Shown piece after piece: positions 25,612 through 34,641 of a stretch of DNA of 64,000 nucleotides (within the stretch, counting starts at the first letter, position 1; every line of letters begins with the position of its first letter). Location of the stretch: the NCBI RefSeq assembly GCF_042429435.1, contig NZ_JBHMAF010000034.1; one strand, written 5' to 3'. The position numbers and the translations under genes are program-made. This stretch comes from Ectobacillus funiculus. Lineage in GTDB: Bacteria; Bacillota; Bacilli; Bacillales; Bacillaceae_G. Under the pieces are notes generated by a model. That model was not told the DNA's origin, did no database searches, and saw only the letters and a program-made list of their open reading frames with translations.

Positions 25612-25798
25612 ATTTATCATACTCCTCTAGTGTGGTCAAATCATTGAAAGCCGCTTTTCTTCACATGTAACGAATTATTCATATTTTGGTTTGGCTTTTG
25701 CTTTGTCTGAGGGATATACTATAAGTGTCAGGTACACTCTCTCTTTCAACAAAATTCGTGAAAAAGGAAGTGTTTTTTTCTACATTTTGCGATTTGTG

Positions 25799-25827
25799 GA
25801 AGGGATATTCGACATCCCGTCGAATAT
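25799..25827 (+). promoter_or_regulatory. Sigma-H-like promoter with internal palindrome before hpf
   Basis: GAAGGGATA matches the sigma-H -35 consensus RNAGGAWWW at eight of nine positions. After 11 bases, GTCGAATAT matches RNNGAATWW fully. The perfect inverted repeat ATATTCGAC-ATCCC-GTCGAATAT (25805-25827) occupies the same bases. B. subtilis hpf (yvyD) is known to be sigma-H and sigma-B controlled. Confidence 0.5.
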
Positions 25828-25860
25828 AGTACTACATAGCTTGAAAGGAGGAGTTCATCT

Positions 25861-26388
25861 ATGAAATTCAACATTCGCGGTGAAAATATTGAGGTAACTC
25901 CAGCACTAAGAGAGTATGTGGAGAAGAAGCTCAGCAAGCTTGAGCGCTATTTTGATACCTTTCCGGAAATCAAAGTAAATCTTAAGGTGTACTCTGATCA
26001 GCAGCGTGTGGAAGTGAATATTCCGTTTCCAGATTTATTGCTTCGTGCCGAGGAAGCTCACACAGATATGTACGCAGCAATTGATTTGGTCGTTGATAAA
26101 TTAGAAAGACAAATTCGCAAGCATAAAACAAAAGTAAATCGCAAAGTGCGTGAAAAGGTTGCCGTGGCAGCGACAGAAGCCCCATCCCAAGACGTTCTTG
26201 ATGAGGATGATATTGAGCTTGTGCGTACGAAGCGATTTGACCTCAAGCCAATGGACATTGAGGAAGCCATTTTACAAATGAACATGCTAGGACATAATTT
26301 CTTCGTGTTTACAAATTCTGAAACAAATGAAACAAGTGTTGTGTATACACGTAGGGATGGAAAATACGGCTTAATTGAGACAAAATAA
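25861..26388 (+). CDS. hpf: Ribosome hibernation promoting factor, long form
   Basis: The 175-residue long-form HPF (YvyD) dimerises 70S ribosomes into inactive 100S particles in stationary phase. The N-terminal YfiA-type domain (MKFNIRGENIEVTPALREYVEKKL to KLERQIRKHKTKVN) binds the 30S decoding region; an acidic linker around DVLDEDDIELV follows; the C-terminal dimerisation domain is RTKRFDLKPMDIEEAILQMNMLGHNFFVF. The start has a strong AAAGGAGGAG. It lies just upstream of secA, as in B. subtilis. Confidence 0.96.
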   Translation: MKFNIRGENIEVTPALREYVEKKLSKLERYFDTFPEIKVNLKVYSDQQRVEVNIPFPDLLLRAEEAHTDMYAAIDLVVDKLERQIRKHKTKVNRKVREKVAVAATEAPSQDVLDEDDIELVRTKRFDLKPMDIEEAILQMNMLGHNFFVFTNSETNETSVVYTRRDGKYGLIETK

Positions 26389-26399
26389 TGATTTATGCG

Positions 26400-26428
26400 A
26401 GGCACGTTCCGAACGGATCGTGCCTTTT
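26400..26428 (+). terminator. hpf terminator
   Basis: AGGCACG / CGTGCCT stem plus three further pairs across one mismatch, then TTT. Confidence 0.7.
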
Positions 26429-26701
26429 GTGTGCGCGCCCAGTTCTGCAAATTGTTAATCTTAGAGAGGCTCCCCGCCCTGCCCTCGTGTCTGTCCTTTT
26501 GCTATAGTATTGGCATATTTATAATGCAAGTGTTACAATTAGCCTATCTTGACTTTTCTTTCTTACTTTTAAAAGTCCTCGTATTATGTATATAAATAAA
26601 GAACTAATAAGAAAGTTTTAGGCTTTCTATAATGAAAGCAATAATGAAATAGCATTTTCAGTTCATTTGAAAAATTTTTCGGTAAAAGAGGAGCGTATGC
26701 C

Positions 26702-29212
26702 ATGATTGGGATTTTAAAAAAGGTATTTGATACGAATCAACGTCAAATTAACCGTATGCAAAAAATCGTGGATCAGATAGAAGAATTAGAGCCGCAGATT
26801 TCTGCCTTATCCGATGAACAGCTGCAGGCAAAGACACCAGCATTTAAGGAGCGTCTCACAAAAGGTGAAACGTTGGATGATTTGCTTCCAGAAGCTTTCG
26901 CAGTTGTTCGTGAGGCTGCGAAGCGCGTACTTGGTATGCGTCCGTATCAGGTTCAGCTCACGGGGGGCCTTGCCCTTCATGAAGGAAACATCGCTGAGAT
27001 GAAAACAGGGGAAGGGAAAACCTTAACTTCTGCGCTCCCGGTATATCTGAATGCTTTAACAGGAAAAGGCGTGCATGTCGTGACGGTCAATGAATACCTA
27101 GCACATCGTGATGCAACCGAGATGGGAAGGCTTCATGAGTTTCTTGGTCTGACAGTTGGTCTAAACCTGAACTCGCTATCTCGTGAGGAAAAGCAAGTGG
27201 CTTATGCAGCTGATATTACGTATACGACAAATAATGAGCTTGGTTTCGATTATTTGCGCGATAACATGGTGCTGTACAAGGAACAGTGTGTACAACGCCC
27301 GCTTTCCTTTGCGATTATAGATGAGGTAGACTCAATTTTAATTGACGAAGCACGTACACCTCTTATTATCTCCGGACAAGCGAAAAAGTCAGCAGATCTG
27401 TATATATTCGCGAATGCATTTGTGCGCACGCTCAATAAGGAAGCCGATTTTTCTTACGATGAAAAAACAAAAAATGTCATGCTGACAGAAGAGGGCATCA
27501 CAAAAGCGGAAAAGGCGTTTCATATTGAAAACCTATTCGATTTAAAACATGTAACGCTGCTGCATCATATTAATCAGGCGCTTCGCGCACATGTTGTCAT
27601 GCAGCGCGATATTGACTATGTGGTGCAGGACGGTGAAATCGTAATTGTTGACCAATTCACAGGCCGCTTAATGAAGGGGCGTCGTTATAGCGAAGGCTTG
27701 CATCAGGCAATTGAGGCAAAGGAAGGCGTCGAAATTCAAAATGAAAGCATGACGCTTGCGACGATTACATTCCAAAACTACTTCCGGATGTACGAAAAGC
27801 TTGCTGGTATGACTGGTACAGCGAAGACGGAAGAAGAGGAATTCCGTAATATTTATAATATGAACGTCCTTGTCATCCCTACGAATCGCGATGTGCAGCG
27901 TGATGACCGTCCAGATTTGATTTTCAAATCTATGGAGGGTAAGTTTAACGCAGTTGTGGGGGACATTGTTGAGCGCCATCGTAAAGGACAGCCTGTTCTT
28001 GTTGGTACAGTTGCAATTGAAACATCGGAGCTGATTTCCAAAATCCTTACGCGCAAGGGCGTGCGTCACAACGTCCTAAACGCCAAAAATCATGCGCGTG
28101 AAGCTGATATTATTGCGGATGCTGGACAAAAGGGAGCCGTAACCATTGCAACAAATATGGCGGGGCGCGGTACGGATATTAAGCTAGGAGAAGGCGTGAA
28201 GGAAGTTGGCGGCCTTGCGGTTATTGGTACAGAGCGCCATGAAAGCCGGCGTATTGACAATCAGCTGCGCGGTCGTTCGGGGCGTCAAGGTGACCCGGGC
28301 GTCACCCAGTTCTACTTGTCCATGGAGGACGAGCTTATGCGCCGCTTCGGCTCTGATAATATGAAAGCGATGATGGATCGTCTTGGTATGGATGATACAC
28401 AGCCGATTGAAAGTAAAATGGTCTCTCGTGCAGTAGAATCGGCCCAAAAACGTGTAGAAGGAAATAACTTTGATGCACGTAAGCAGCTATTACAATATGA
28501 TGATGTGCTTCGTCAGCAGCGCGAGGTGATTTACAAGCAGCGTCAAGATGTACTTGAAGCAGAAAATCTTCGTACGATTATTGAAGGGATGATGCAGGGT
28601 ACGATCGAAAGATCCGTAGCAGCTCATACGGCAGAAGATCTTGAGGAAGAATGGAACATAAAAGGTTTAATTACTTTCCTTGAGACAACGGTTCTTGAAG
28701 AAGGCGATATAACAGAGGACGAGCTGCGCCGCCTCGCTCCGGAGGAGATGAGCGAGGTCATCGCCCAAAAGGTGAAAGAGCATTATGATGCGAAAGAGGA
28801 GCAGCTTCCATATGAACAACTTCGTGAATTCGAGAAGGTAGTTGTGCTGCGCGTTGTTGATTCAAAGTGGATGGAGCATATTGATGCGATGGATCATTTA
28901 CGCGAAGGCATTCACTTGCGTGCGTATGGCCAAATTGACCCGCTTCGTGAGTACCAAATGGAAGGGTTCGCGATGTTCGAAGCAATGGTTGCGGCTATCG
29001 AGGAAGAAGTATCTCGTTACATTATGAAGGCGCAAATTGAGAACAACTTAGAGCGTCAAGAGGTTGCACAAGGAGAGGCTGTTCATCCAAAAGATGACGG
29101 CGCTGACGTAAAGAAGAAGCCTGTTGTGAAGGGTGAACAAGTCGGCCGCAATACTCCATGCCCATGTGGCAGTGGTAAGAAATATAAGGCTTGTCACGGT
29201 GCATTTGAATAA
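26702..29212 (+). CDS. secA: Preprotein translocase ATPase SecA
   Basis: The 836-residue motor that drives secretory preproteins through SecYEG. NBD1 holds Walker A (MKTGEGKTLT, about residue 100) and the DEAD-type DEVDSILIDEARTPL; the preprotein crosslinking domain follows; NBD2 has IATNMAGRGTDI and QLRGRSGRQGDPG. The C-terminal zinc/SecB-type tail CPCGSGKKYKACHG is intact. ATG 26702 follows AGGAGCG. It is a housekeeping SecA1 with normal length and order. The gap from 26429 to 26701 shows no gene and must hold its promoter. Confidence 0.98.
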   Translation: MIGILKKVFDTNQRQINRMQKIVDQIEELEPQISALSDEQLQAKTPAFKERLTKGETLDDLLPEAFAVVREAAKRVLGMRPYQVQLTGGLALHEGNIAEMKTGEGKTLTSALPVYLNALTGKGVHVVTVNEYLAHRDATEMGRLHEFLGLTVGLNLNSLSREEKQVAYAADITYTTNNELGFDYLRDNMVLYKEQCVQRPLSFAIIDEVDSILIDEARTPLIISGQAKKSADLYIFANAFVRTLNKEADFSYDEKTKNVMLTEEGITKAEKAFHIENLFDLKHVTLLHHINQALRAHVVMQRDIDYVVQDGEIVIVDQFTGRLMKGRRYSEGLHQAIEAKEGVEIQNESMTLATITFQNYFRMYEKLAGMTGTAKTEEEEFRNIYNMNVLVIPTNRDVQRDDRPDLIFKSMEGKFNAVVGDIVERHRKGQPVLVGTVAIETSELISKILTRKGVRHNVLNAKNHAREADIIADAGQKGAVTIATNMAGRGTDIKLGEGVKEVGGLAVIGTERHESRRIDNQLRGRSGRQGDPGVTQFYLSMEDELMRRFGSDNMKAMMDRLGMDDTQPIESKMVSRAVESAQKRVEGNNFDARKQLLQYDDVLRQQREVIYKQRQDVLEAENLRTIIEGMMQGTIERSVAAHTAEDLEEEWNIKGLITFLETTVLEEGDITEDELRRLAPEEMSEVIAQKVKEHYDAKEEQLPYEQLREFEKVVVLRVVDSKWMEHIDAMDHLREGIHLRAYGQIDPLREYQMEGFAMFEAMVAAIEEEVSRYIMKAQIENNLERQEVAQGEAVHPKDDGADVKKKPVVKGEQVGRNTPCPCGSGKKYKACHGAFE

Positions 29213-29354
29213 AATTAGGACTAATCTCCCTTGTTCCTTAGATTAAGAAAGCATTCCTTTTTGGGTGCTGTCAGCTTTTTCACGCTTTTCTTATATGAAT
29301 GGTTGACTTCAAGCAGGGATTTGAGGGAAGATACAACATATACACGTCATGCGG

Positions 29355-29388
29355 GCAAACTCTCTCTGCTTAGGCAGAGAGAGTTTGC
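29355..29388 (+). terminator. Terminator between secA and prfB
   Basis: A perfect 15-bp stem GCAAACTCTCTCTGC / GCAGAGAGAGTTTGC with a four-base loop, then TTTG. The U-run is short, so partial read-through into prfB is possible. Confidence 0.8.
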
Positions 29389-29432
29389 TTTGTGAATAAG
29401 CTATCTTCAAATACAATATAGAGGTGGATAAC

Positions 29433-30534
29433 ATGGAATTAACAGAAATTCGACAAGAGTTAGAGAAAATGGCTAAGCGATTAGCGGACTTTAGGGGGTC
29501 TCTTTGACCTCGCTGGCAAAGAGCAGCGTATTGAAGAACTAGATGAAATGATGTCTGACCCTAGCTTTTGGGATGATCAAAAAAGCGCACAGGTTGTTAT
29601 TAATGAAGCGAATGTGTTAAAGGAACAGGTTGGGCAGTTTAACGAAATGAATGAAATGCACGAAAACTTGGAAGTAACACATGAGCTTGTGAAAGAAGAA
29701 TACGATGAAGAATTGAAGCAGGAGCTTGAGCGTGAGGTTCGCACGCTTTTACAAAGCATGAACGAATTCGAGCTTCAGCAGCTGCTAAGCGATCCGTATG
29801 ACAAAAATAATGCGATTTTAGAATTGCATCCAGGTGCAGGTGGAACAGAGTCGCAGGACTGGGGCAGCATGCTGCTGCGTATGTATACACGCTGGGCAGA
29901 AAAACGCGGCTTTAAAGTAGAAACACTGGATTACTTGCCGGGTGATGAAGCAGGTATTAAGAGCGTCACGCTTTCCATCAAAGGACATAATGCGTATGGA
30001 TATTTAAAAGCCGAAAAAGGTGTACACCGCCTTGTACGTATTTCTCCATTCGACTCTTCGGGCCGCCGGCATACATCATTTGTATCCTGCGAGGTTATGC
30101 CGGAGTTTGACGACAATATTGAAATTGACATCCGCACTGAGGATTTGAAAATTGACACGTACCGAGCAAGTGGTGCGGGTGGACAGCATATTAACACGAC
30201 GGACTCTGCTGTTCGGATTACACACGTTCCTACAAACACGGTTGTAACATGTCAGACAGAGCGTTCTCAAATTAAAAACCGTGAGCGTGCGATGAAAATG
30301 CTCCAGGCGAAGCTCTATCAAAAGAAGTTAGAAGAGCAGCAGGCGGAACTGGACGAGATTCGCGGTGAACAAAAGGAGATCGGCTGGGGCAGCCAAATCC
30401 GCTCCTACGTGTTCCATCCATACTCCCTTGTAAAGGATCATCGTACAAATACCGAGATTGGAAACGTACAGGCAGTCATGGACGGAGAAATTGATACGTT
30501 TATTGACGCATACCTGCGTTCCCGCATGGCATAA
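29433..30534 (+). CDS. prfB: Peptide chain release factor 2, with programmed +1 frameshift
   Basis: RF2 ends translation at UGA and UAA. The start ATG 29433 follows GAGGTGG. After 24 codons the frame meets CTT TGA (29502-29507); skipping T29505 continues at GAC 29506 in the +1 frame to 30534, giving 366 residues. The internal Shine-Dalgarno AGGGGG lies just upstream of the slippery CTT, the classic autoregulatory arrangement by which scarce RF2 raises its own synthesis. RF2 hallmarks are the stop-recognition motif RISPFDSSGRRHTSF and the GGQ loop SGAGGQHINTTDSAV. Annotating only from 29548 would lose the N-terminus. Confidence 0.97.
29493..29508 (+). promoter_or_regulatory. RF2 recoding site
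   Basis: AGGGGG, a short spacer, then CTT TGA C: Shine-Dalgarno-like stimulator, slippery codon and in-frame stop, as in nearly all prfB genes. Confidence 0.95.
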
Positions 30535-30716
30535 AAGCAAAACATGCGGTTCTGCAAAAGATAATGCAGGGAAGTAGCCCTTATGATCCTCGTCACAAAA
30601 GGTAGTTTTCTTTTGGTGGCGGGGTTCTCTTATGAATAAGGAATCTCTATAGATGAGACTCTTTCACCTAGCTTTAGGCTGCCACTTCATAAGGCTGAGG
30701 AAAGATTAAAGATCAT

Positions 30717-30821
30717 AAAGAAAACTCGCCGATTGGCGAGCCCTACTTATACTGTGTTCCTAAAATTTCCGACCACGTCGAATTCACTTCTTGCTGGAAA
30801 TTTATACTTTCCTACAGTATA
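30717..30821 (-). repeat. Family-1 repeat, minus strand, central deletion
   Basis: The hairpin and 5' blocks are retained, but the GCAACTACGCC..GCCCAAG part is missing. The remaining gap 30535-31111 holds no gene; a weak stem AAGAGAAG / CTTCTCTT at about 30903-30930 may be a terminator. Confidence 0.75.
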
Positions 30822-31111
30822 AAAAAATGCCAACGCGATGTTGGCGAATGGGGAGAAAACGGAGAATGTCTTTGTATTCTCTCTATTGGGGAATATAAGG
30901 GGAAGAGAAGTTGTATAGCAGCTTCTCTTTTTATGAATGGCATGTATATCATAATCGATATACATATTTGCTGTAAAAAGTCGAAAATTAAGGAATGTAT
31001 AGAGAGGGCTTATAAAAACCCTTCTTATAATGTTTGCTTTCGATAGTACAGAAAATAGAAAAGTATTACTGTGAATAAAAAAAGATATAGCGTGTTTTGG
31101 GGGATTTAAAA

Positions 31112-31972
31112 GTGAAACGGAACGAAGTAGATTATCATCCAAGTGTAGGAATCATCTTAGAATATTTGTACATTCTTCTTGGTTCTGCTGTTATTGCAAT
31201 TGTTTTTAATGTAGTTTTATTGCCAAACAAAATTGCTTCAGGCGGTGTAAGCGGCATTAGTACGATTTTGTATGCAGTATTTAACTGGCAGCCCGCTTAT
31301 GTACAATGGTGCTTTAATATTCCTTTGTTTATTGCCGGGGTTATCTTTCTTGGTAAGAAGTTTGGCGCCAAAACGCTTATAGGCACTTTGTTTTTACCCT
31401 TTGTTGTGTATTTAACACGGGATTGGCAGCCGGCGACACATGAACCATTGCTTGGCGCTTTATTTGGCGGTGTTGGAGTTGGCATTGGCCTTGGGATTGT
31501 CTTTCGCGGGAAGGCTTCTACAGGCGGAACGGATTTAGCGGCCCAAATTGTTCATAAGTATACAGGGCTGAGCCTGGGGATGTGTGTTGCGGTCATCGAT
31601 GGCTTGATTGTAGTAACGTCTGCAATTGTATTTAGTCTAGAGAGTGGAATGTATGCTCTATTGAGCTTATATGTGACAAGCAAAACAATTGATATTATCC
31701 AGGTCGGCTTTAGCCGCTCGAAAACAGCGCTGATTATTACGAATCACGAGCAGAAAGTGCGGCGCGGTATTTTTGAGGAAATTGACCGCGGTGTAACAAC
31801 GTTTCCAGGGAAGGGCGGCTTTACAGATGATGAGCGTCCTGTACTGATGTGCGTTGTACACCAAAGGGAGTTCACAAAATTGAAACAACTTGTGCGACGT
31901 CTTGATCCTTCAGCCTTTGTTATCGTAATGGATGCCTCAGAGGTACTTGGGGAAGGATTTAGCAGAGCATAA
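31112..31972 (+). CDS. yvjA: YitT family membrane protein (YvjA)
   Basis: A 286-residue membrane protein of the YitT/DUF161 family with a C-terminal DUF2179 domain; the cellular function is not established. Five or six hydrophobic segments (ILLGSAVIAIVFNVVLLP, GVGVGIGLGIVFRGKASTGGTDL) precede the soluble part from about residue 215 (TALIITNHEQKVRRGIFEEIDRGVT). GTG 31112, eight bases after GGGGGA, is favoured over TTG 31097, which overlaps that site. Order prfB-yvjA-cccB-ftsEX is as in B. subtilis, which supports the name. Confidence 0.87.
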   Translation: MKRNEVDYHPSVGIILEYLYILLGSAVIAIVFNVVLLPNKIASGGVSGISTILYAVFNWQPAYVQWCFNIPLFIAGVIFLGKKFGAKTLIGTLFLPFVVYLTRDWQPATHEPLLGALFGGVGVGIGLGIVFRGKASTGGTDLAAQIVHKYTGLSLGMCVAVIDGLIVVTSAIVFSLESGMYALLSLYVTSKTIDIIQVGFSRSKTALIITNHEQKVRRGIFEEIDRGVTTFPGKGGFTDDERPVLMCVVHQREFTKLKQLVRRLDPSAFVIVMDASEVLGEGFSRA

Positions 31973-32047
31973 TTTTTTTTCAAATCACGGAAGGGTTATT
32001 ATAATAAAAAATGGTATGAAATTCTTTCCAAGTAGGAGGCGAGAAAA

Positions 32048-32386
32048 ATGAATAAGAAATTGTTAGCTGTTGTGGCAGGGGCAACTCTTCTTTTAAGCTT
32101 AGGTGCATGTGGAAAAACAGAAGAAAACACATCTTCTAATTCAAACTCCAATCAAACGGCAAGTAGTGGTGCAGATCCGGATAAGGTGTTTCAGCAAAGC
32201 TGTGCAAGCTGTCACGGCAATGATCTTCAAGGGCAGATTGGACCAAACCTACAGAAGGTTGGCAATAAATACAGCCAAGAAGAAATTGAGAAAATTATTT
32301 TAAATGGACGCGGCAGTATGCCGGCCGGAGTTGTTGAGGGCGAGGATGCAACGAAGCTTGCAGAATGGCTTTCCCAAAAAAAATAA
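32048..32386 (+). CDS. cccB: Membrane-anchored cytochrome c551
   Basis: A 112-residue lipoprotein c-type cytochrome that carries electrons on the outer face of the membrane. The signal peptide ends in the lipobox LSLGAC (Cys21 becomes lipidated). A Ser/Asn-rich spacer leads to the haem motif CASCH (Cys52, Cys55, His56), and Met91 in GRGSMPAG is the likely sixth ligand. The start follows AGGAGGCGAG. It lies directly before ftsEX, as in B. subtilis cccB. Confidence 0.94.
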   Translation: MNKKLLAVVAGATLLLSLGACGKTEENTSSNSNSNQTASSGADPDKVFQQSCASCHGNDLQGQIGPNLQKVGNKYSQEEIEKIILNGRGSMPAGVVEGEDATKLAEWLSQKK

Positions 32387-32446
32387 AGACGAAGGAACCT
32401 TTTGCTGCTTAGGGCAGAAGGTTCTATATACCCTCTCTAGGCTTAA

Positions 32447-32560
32447 GTCACTTCTTTTAGTGTGAATTTCCACCTCAGAAACCATTCAACGTAGTAGAGA
32501 TGTTAAATGTAATGAAGCTGTTGTTTTCACCTAACGTCTCGCCAATCAGCGAGTTTTCTA
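32447..32560 (+). repeat. Family-1 repeat, decayed unit
   Basis: 5' end diverged (CTTCTTTTAGTGTGAATTTC); the loop ATTCAACGTAGT and the hairpin CTCGCCAATCAGCGAG remain. It is followed directly by a second unit. Confidence 0.65.
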
Positions 32561-32690
32561 TGCACTTTAGGAAAGCATAAATTTCCAGCTGGAGGCGAAT
32601 GCGACGTAGTCGGAAATTTTAGGAATAAAGTATAAGTGCAACTACGCCTCTGTCTGCGCCTAACGGCTTGCCAATCAGCGAGTTTTCTAT
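32561..32690 (+). repeat. Family-1 repeat, full unit
   Basis: Complete unit in tandem with the previous one; hairpin CTTGCCAATCAGCGAG is partly mismatched. Confidence 0.85.
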
Positions 32691-32719
32691 ATCTGACAAA
32701 AGGTACTCTTTTTCTTGTT

Positions 32720-32747
32720 TGTAACAAAAATGTAATAAAAATGTAGA
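32720..32747 (+). promoter_or_regulatory. WalR-type boxes upstream of ftsE
   Basis: TGTAAC-AAAAA-TGTAAT fits TGTWAH-N5-TGTWAH exactly, and a third related hexamer TGTAGA follows after another five A. It lies about 135 bases before the ftsE start. Confidence 0.55.
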
Positions 32748-32882
32748 CACATTTGAAAAATAATGATGTTACAATGAGGAGCGTAGCTAAAAGCGTTTAT
32801 TTTTTTGCGTAGATTTTCAGGGAATTTGTCGTATAGATTTGAACAGTGTCGAAGGGAAAATATGTTTGATCGGGTGATGTAA

Positions 32883-33569
32883 ATGATAAGAATGAACAAT
32901 GTATATAAAACATATTCAAACGGCGTAAAAGCTATCAATGGGATTTCCGTGAACATTAAGCAGGGTGAATTTCTTTATGTAGTCGGACCGAGCGGAGCAG
33001 GGAAATCAACCTTTATTAAGATGATGTACCGTGAGGAAAAGCCGACCACGGGTTCTATTAATGTAAATACTATTTCAATAGAGTCACTGCGCGAGCGGGA
33101 TGTTCCACATTTCCGTCGTCAAATTGGCGTAGTCTTTCAGAACTATCGTCTTCTTCCAAAAATGACAGTCTATGAAAATGTGGCATTTGCCTTAGAGGTT
33201 ATTGAAGAGGAGCCAGCAGTGATTGAAAAACGCGTGATGGAAGTATTAAAGCTCGTGAAACTTGAACATAAAGCGCAATCTTTTCCAAATGAGCTTTCTG
33301 GAGGCGAACAGCAGCGCATAGCGATTGCCCGCGCTATTGTGAATAATCCAAAGGTTGTAATTGCGGACGAGCCAACAGGAAACTTGGATATGAATACGTC
33401 TTGGGAGATTATGGATATTTTTAAAGAGATTAATGAACAAGGTGCAACAGTTATTATGGCAACTCATAATGCTGATATTGTGAATACAATTCGCCATCGC
33501 GTAATTGCAATCGAAGGCGGAAAAATTGTGCGCGATGAGGCTGAGGGAGGATACGGCTATGAAGATTAA
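32883..33569 (+). CDS. ftsE: Cell-division ABC ATPase FtsE
   Basis: The 228-residue ATPase of the FtsEX complex, which in bacilli switches on the CwlO endopeptidase from inside the cell. Walker A is GPSGAGKST (residues 35-43), the signature is LSGGEQQR, Walker B VVIADEPTGNLD, and the H-loop MATHNAD. ATG 32883 follows GGTGATGTAA, a modest ribosome site. ftsX starts within its last codons. A CwlO-type gene lies in this window at 18463. Confidence 0.97.
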   Translation: MIRMNNVYKTYSNGVKAINGISVNIKQGEFLYVVGPSGAGKSTFIKMMYREEKPTTGSINVNTISIESLRERDVPHFRRQIGVVFQNYRLLPKMTVYENVAFALEVIEEEPAVIEKRVMEVLKLVKLEHKAQSFPNELSGGEQQRIAIARAIVNNPKVVIADEPTGNLDMNTSWEIMDIFKEINEQGATVIMATHNADIVNTIRHRVIAIEGGKIVRDEAEGGYGYED

Positions 33570-34452
33570 AACCTTTTCCCGGCACTTGCGTGAGGGAGCG
33601 AAAAGTCTGGCACGAAATGGCTGGATGACATTTGCTTCTATCAGTGCTGTGACGATTACACTCTTACTTGTCGGGGTATTTTTGGCAGTTATTATGAATA
33701 TGAACCACTTTGCTTCAAAGGTTGAAAAGGATGTAGAGATTCGTGTGCACATTGATCCGGCTGCCACTAAGGAGGATCAAGAGGCCTTAAAAGCAAGTAT
33801 TCAAAGCCTCCCAGAAGTTGATTCTATCAAGTTTTCTTCTAAACAAGATGAATTAAAACGTGTAATTAAAAGTTTTGGAGATAGCGGCAAGTCGTTTGAG
33901 CTATTTGAACAGGACAATCCGCTGAAGGATGTATATATTTTAAAAACGAAGAAACCTACTGATACAGTAAAAGCAGCCAAAAAAATCGAAAAGATGCAAT
34001 TTGTAAGCATGGTACAGTATGGTAAAGGTCAGGTTGAAAAGCTTTTCAGTACAGTGAAAATCGGGCGTAACATCGGAGTGGTTTTAATTGCCGGTTTGTT
34101 GTTCACAGCTATGTTTTTGATTTCAAATACAATTAAGATTACAATTTATGCAAGACGTACAGAAATTGAGATTATGAAGCTTGTTGGTGCGACGAATTGG
34201 TTCATTCGCTGGCCATTTTTGCTTGAAGGCTTGTTCCTCGGAGTGCTTGGTTCAATCCTTCCGATTGCCTTAATTTTAACGGCATACAATTCTGCGCTTA
34301 GTGTGCTGAATGAAAAATTAACAGGTACAATTTTTGAAATGCTTCCTTATAACCCATTTGTGTTCCAACTTTCTGCGCTTCTTCTGTTGATTGGTGCGGT
34401 TATTGGGATGTGGGGAAGTGTAATGTCAGTACGCAGATTCTTGAAAGTGTAA
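33559..34452 (+). CDS. ftsX: Cell-division ABC permease FtsX
   Basis: The 297-residue membrane partner of FtsE. One N-terminal helix (TFASISAVTITLLLVGVFLAVIMNM), a large extracellular loop of about 120 residues that would contact CwlO or a cofactor, then three C-terminal helices including KITIYARRTEIEIMKLVGATNWFIRWPFLLEG, the family signature. ATG 33559, behind GAGGGAGG, overlaps the ftsE end by 11 bases; the longer frame from 33505 lies inside ftsE. Translational coupling with ftsE is likely. Confidence 0.97.
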   Translation: MKIKTFSRHLREGAKSLARNGWMTFASISAVTITLLLVGVFLAVIMNMNHFASKVEKDVEIRVHIDPAATKEDQEALKASIQSLPEVDSIKFSSKQDELKRVIKSFGDSGKSFELFEQDNPLKDVYILKTKKPTDTVKAAKKIEKMQFVSMVQYGKGQVEKLFSTVKIGRNIGVVLIAGLLFTAMFLISNTIKITIYARRTEIEIMKLVGATNWFIRWPFLLEGLFLGVLGSILPIALILTAYNSALSVLNEKLTGTIFEMLPYNPFVFQLSALLLLIGAVIGMWGSVMSVRRFLKV

Positions 34453-34518
34453 CAATGACTCGATAAAAAAGTTGCAAACATATTTCGTACAAGCTTATCA
34501 TATAGTAGGTATAGGTTG

Positions 34519-34546
34519 GGCATCGCACAGTAGTGTGATGCCTTTT
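34519..34546 (+). terminator. ftsEX terminator
   Basis: GGCATCGCAC / GTGTGATGCC stem (one mismatch) with an AGTA loop and TTTT. Confidence 0.82.
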
Positions 34547-34641
34547 CATACACATACATATTACTCGGCTAATTTTTCTCGTATCTACAAATGCGGTTGA
34601 AGGACCGAAATATTATGCGAACCGGAAAGGAGAGTTCCGCA

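Noticed and set aside
25772..25807. Sigma-B promoter before hpf (GTTTTT .. GGGATA)
   Set aside because: The spacing of 24 bases is far outside the 12-15 of sigma-B promoters.
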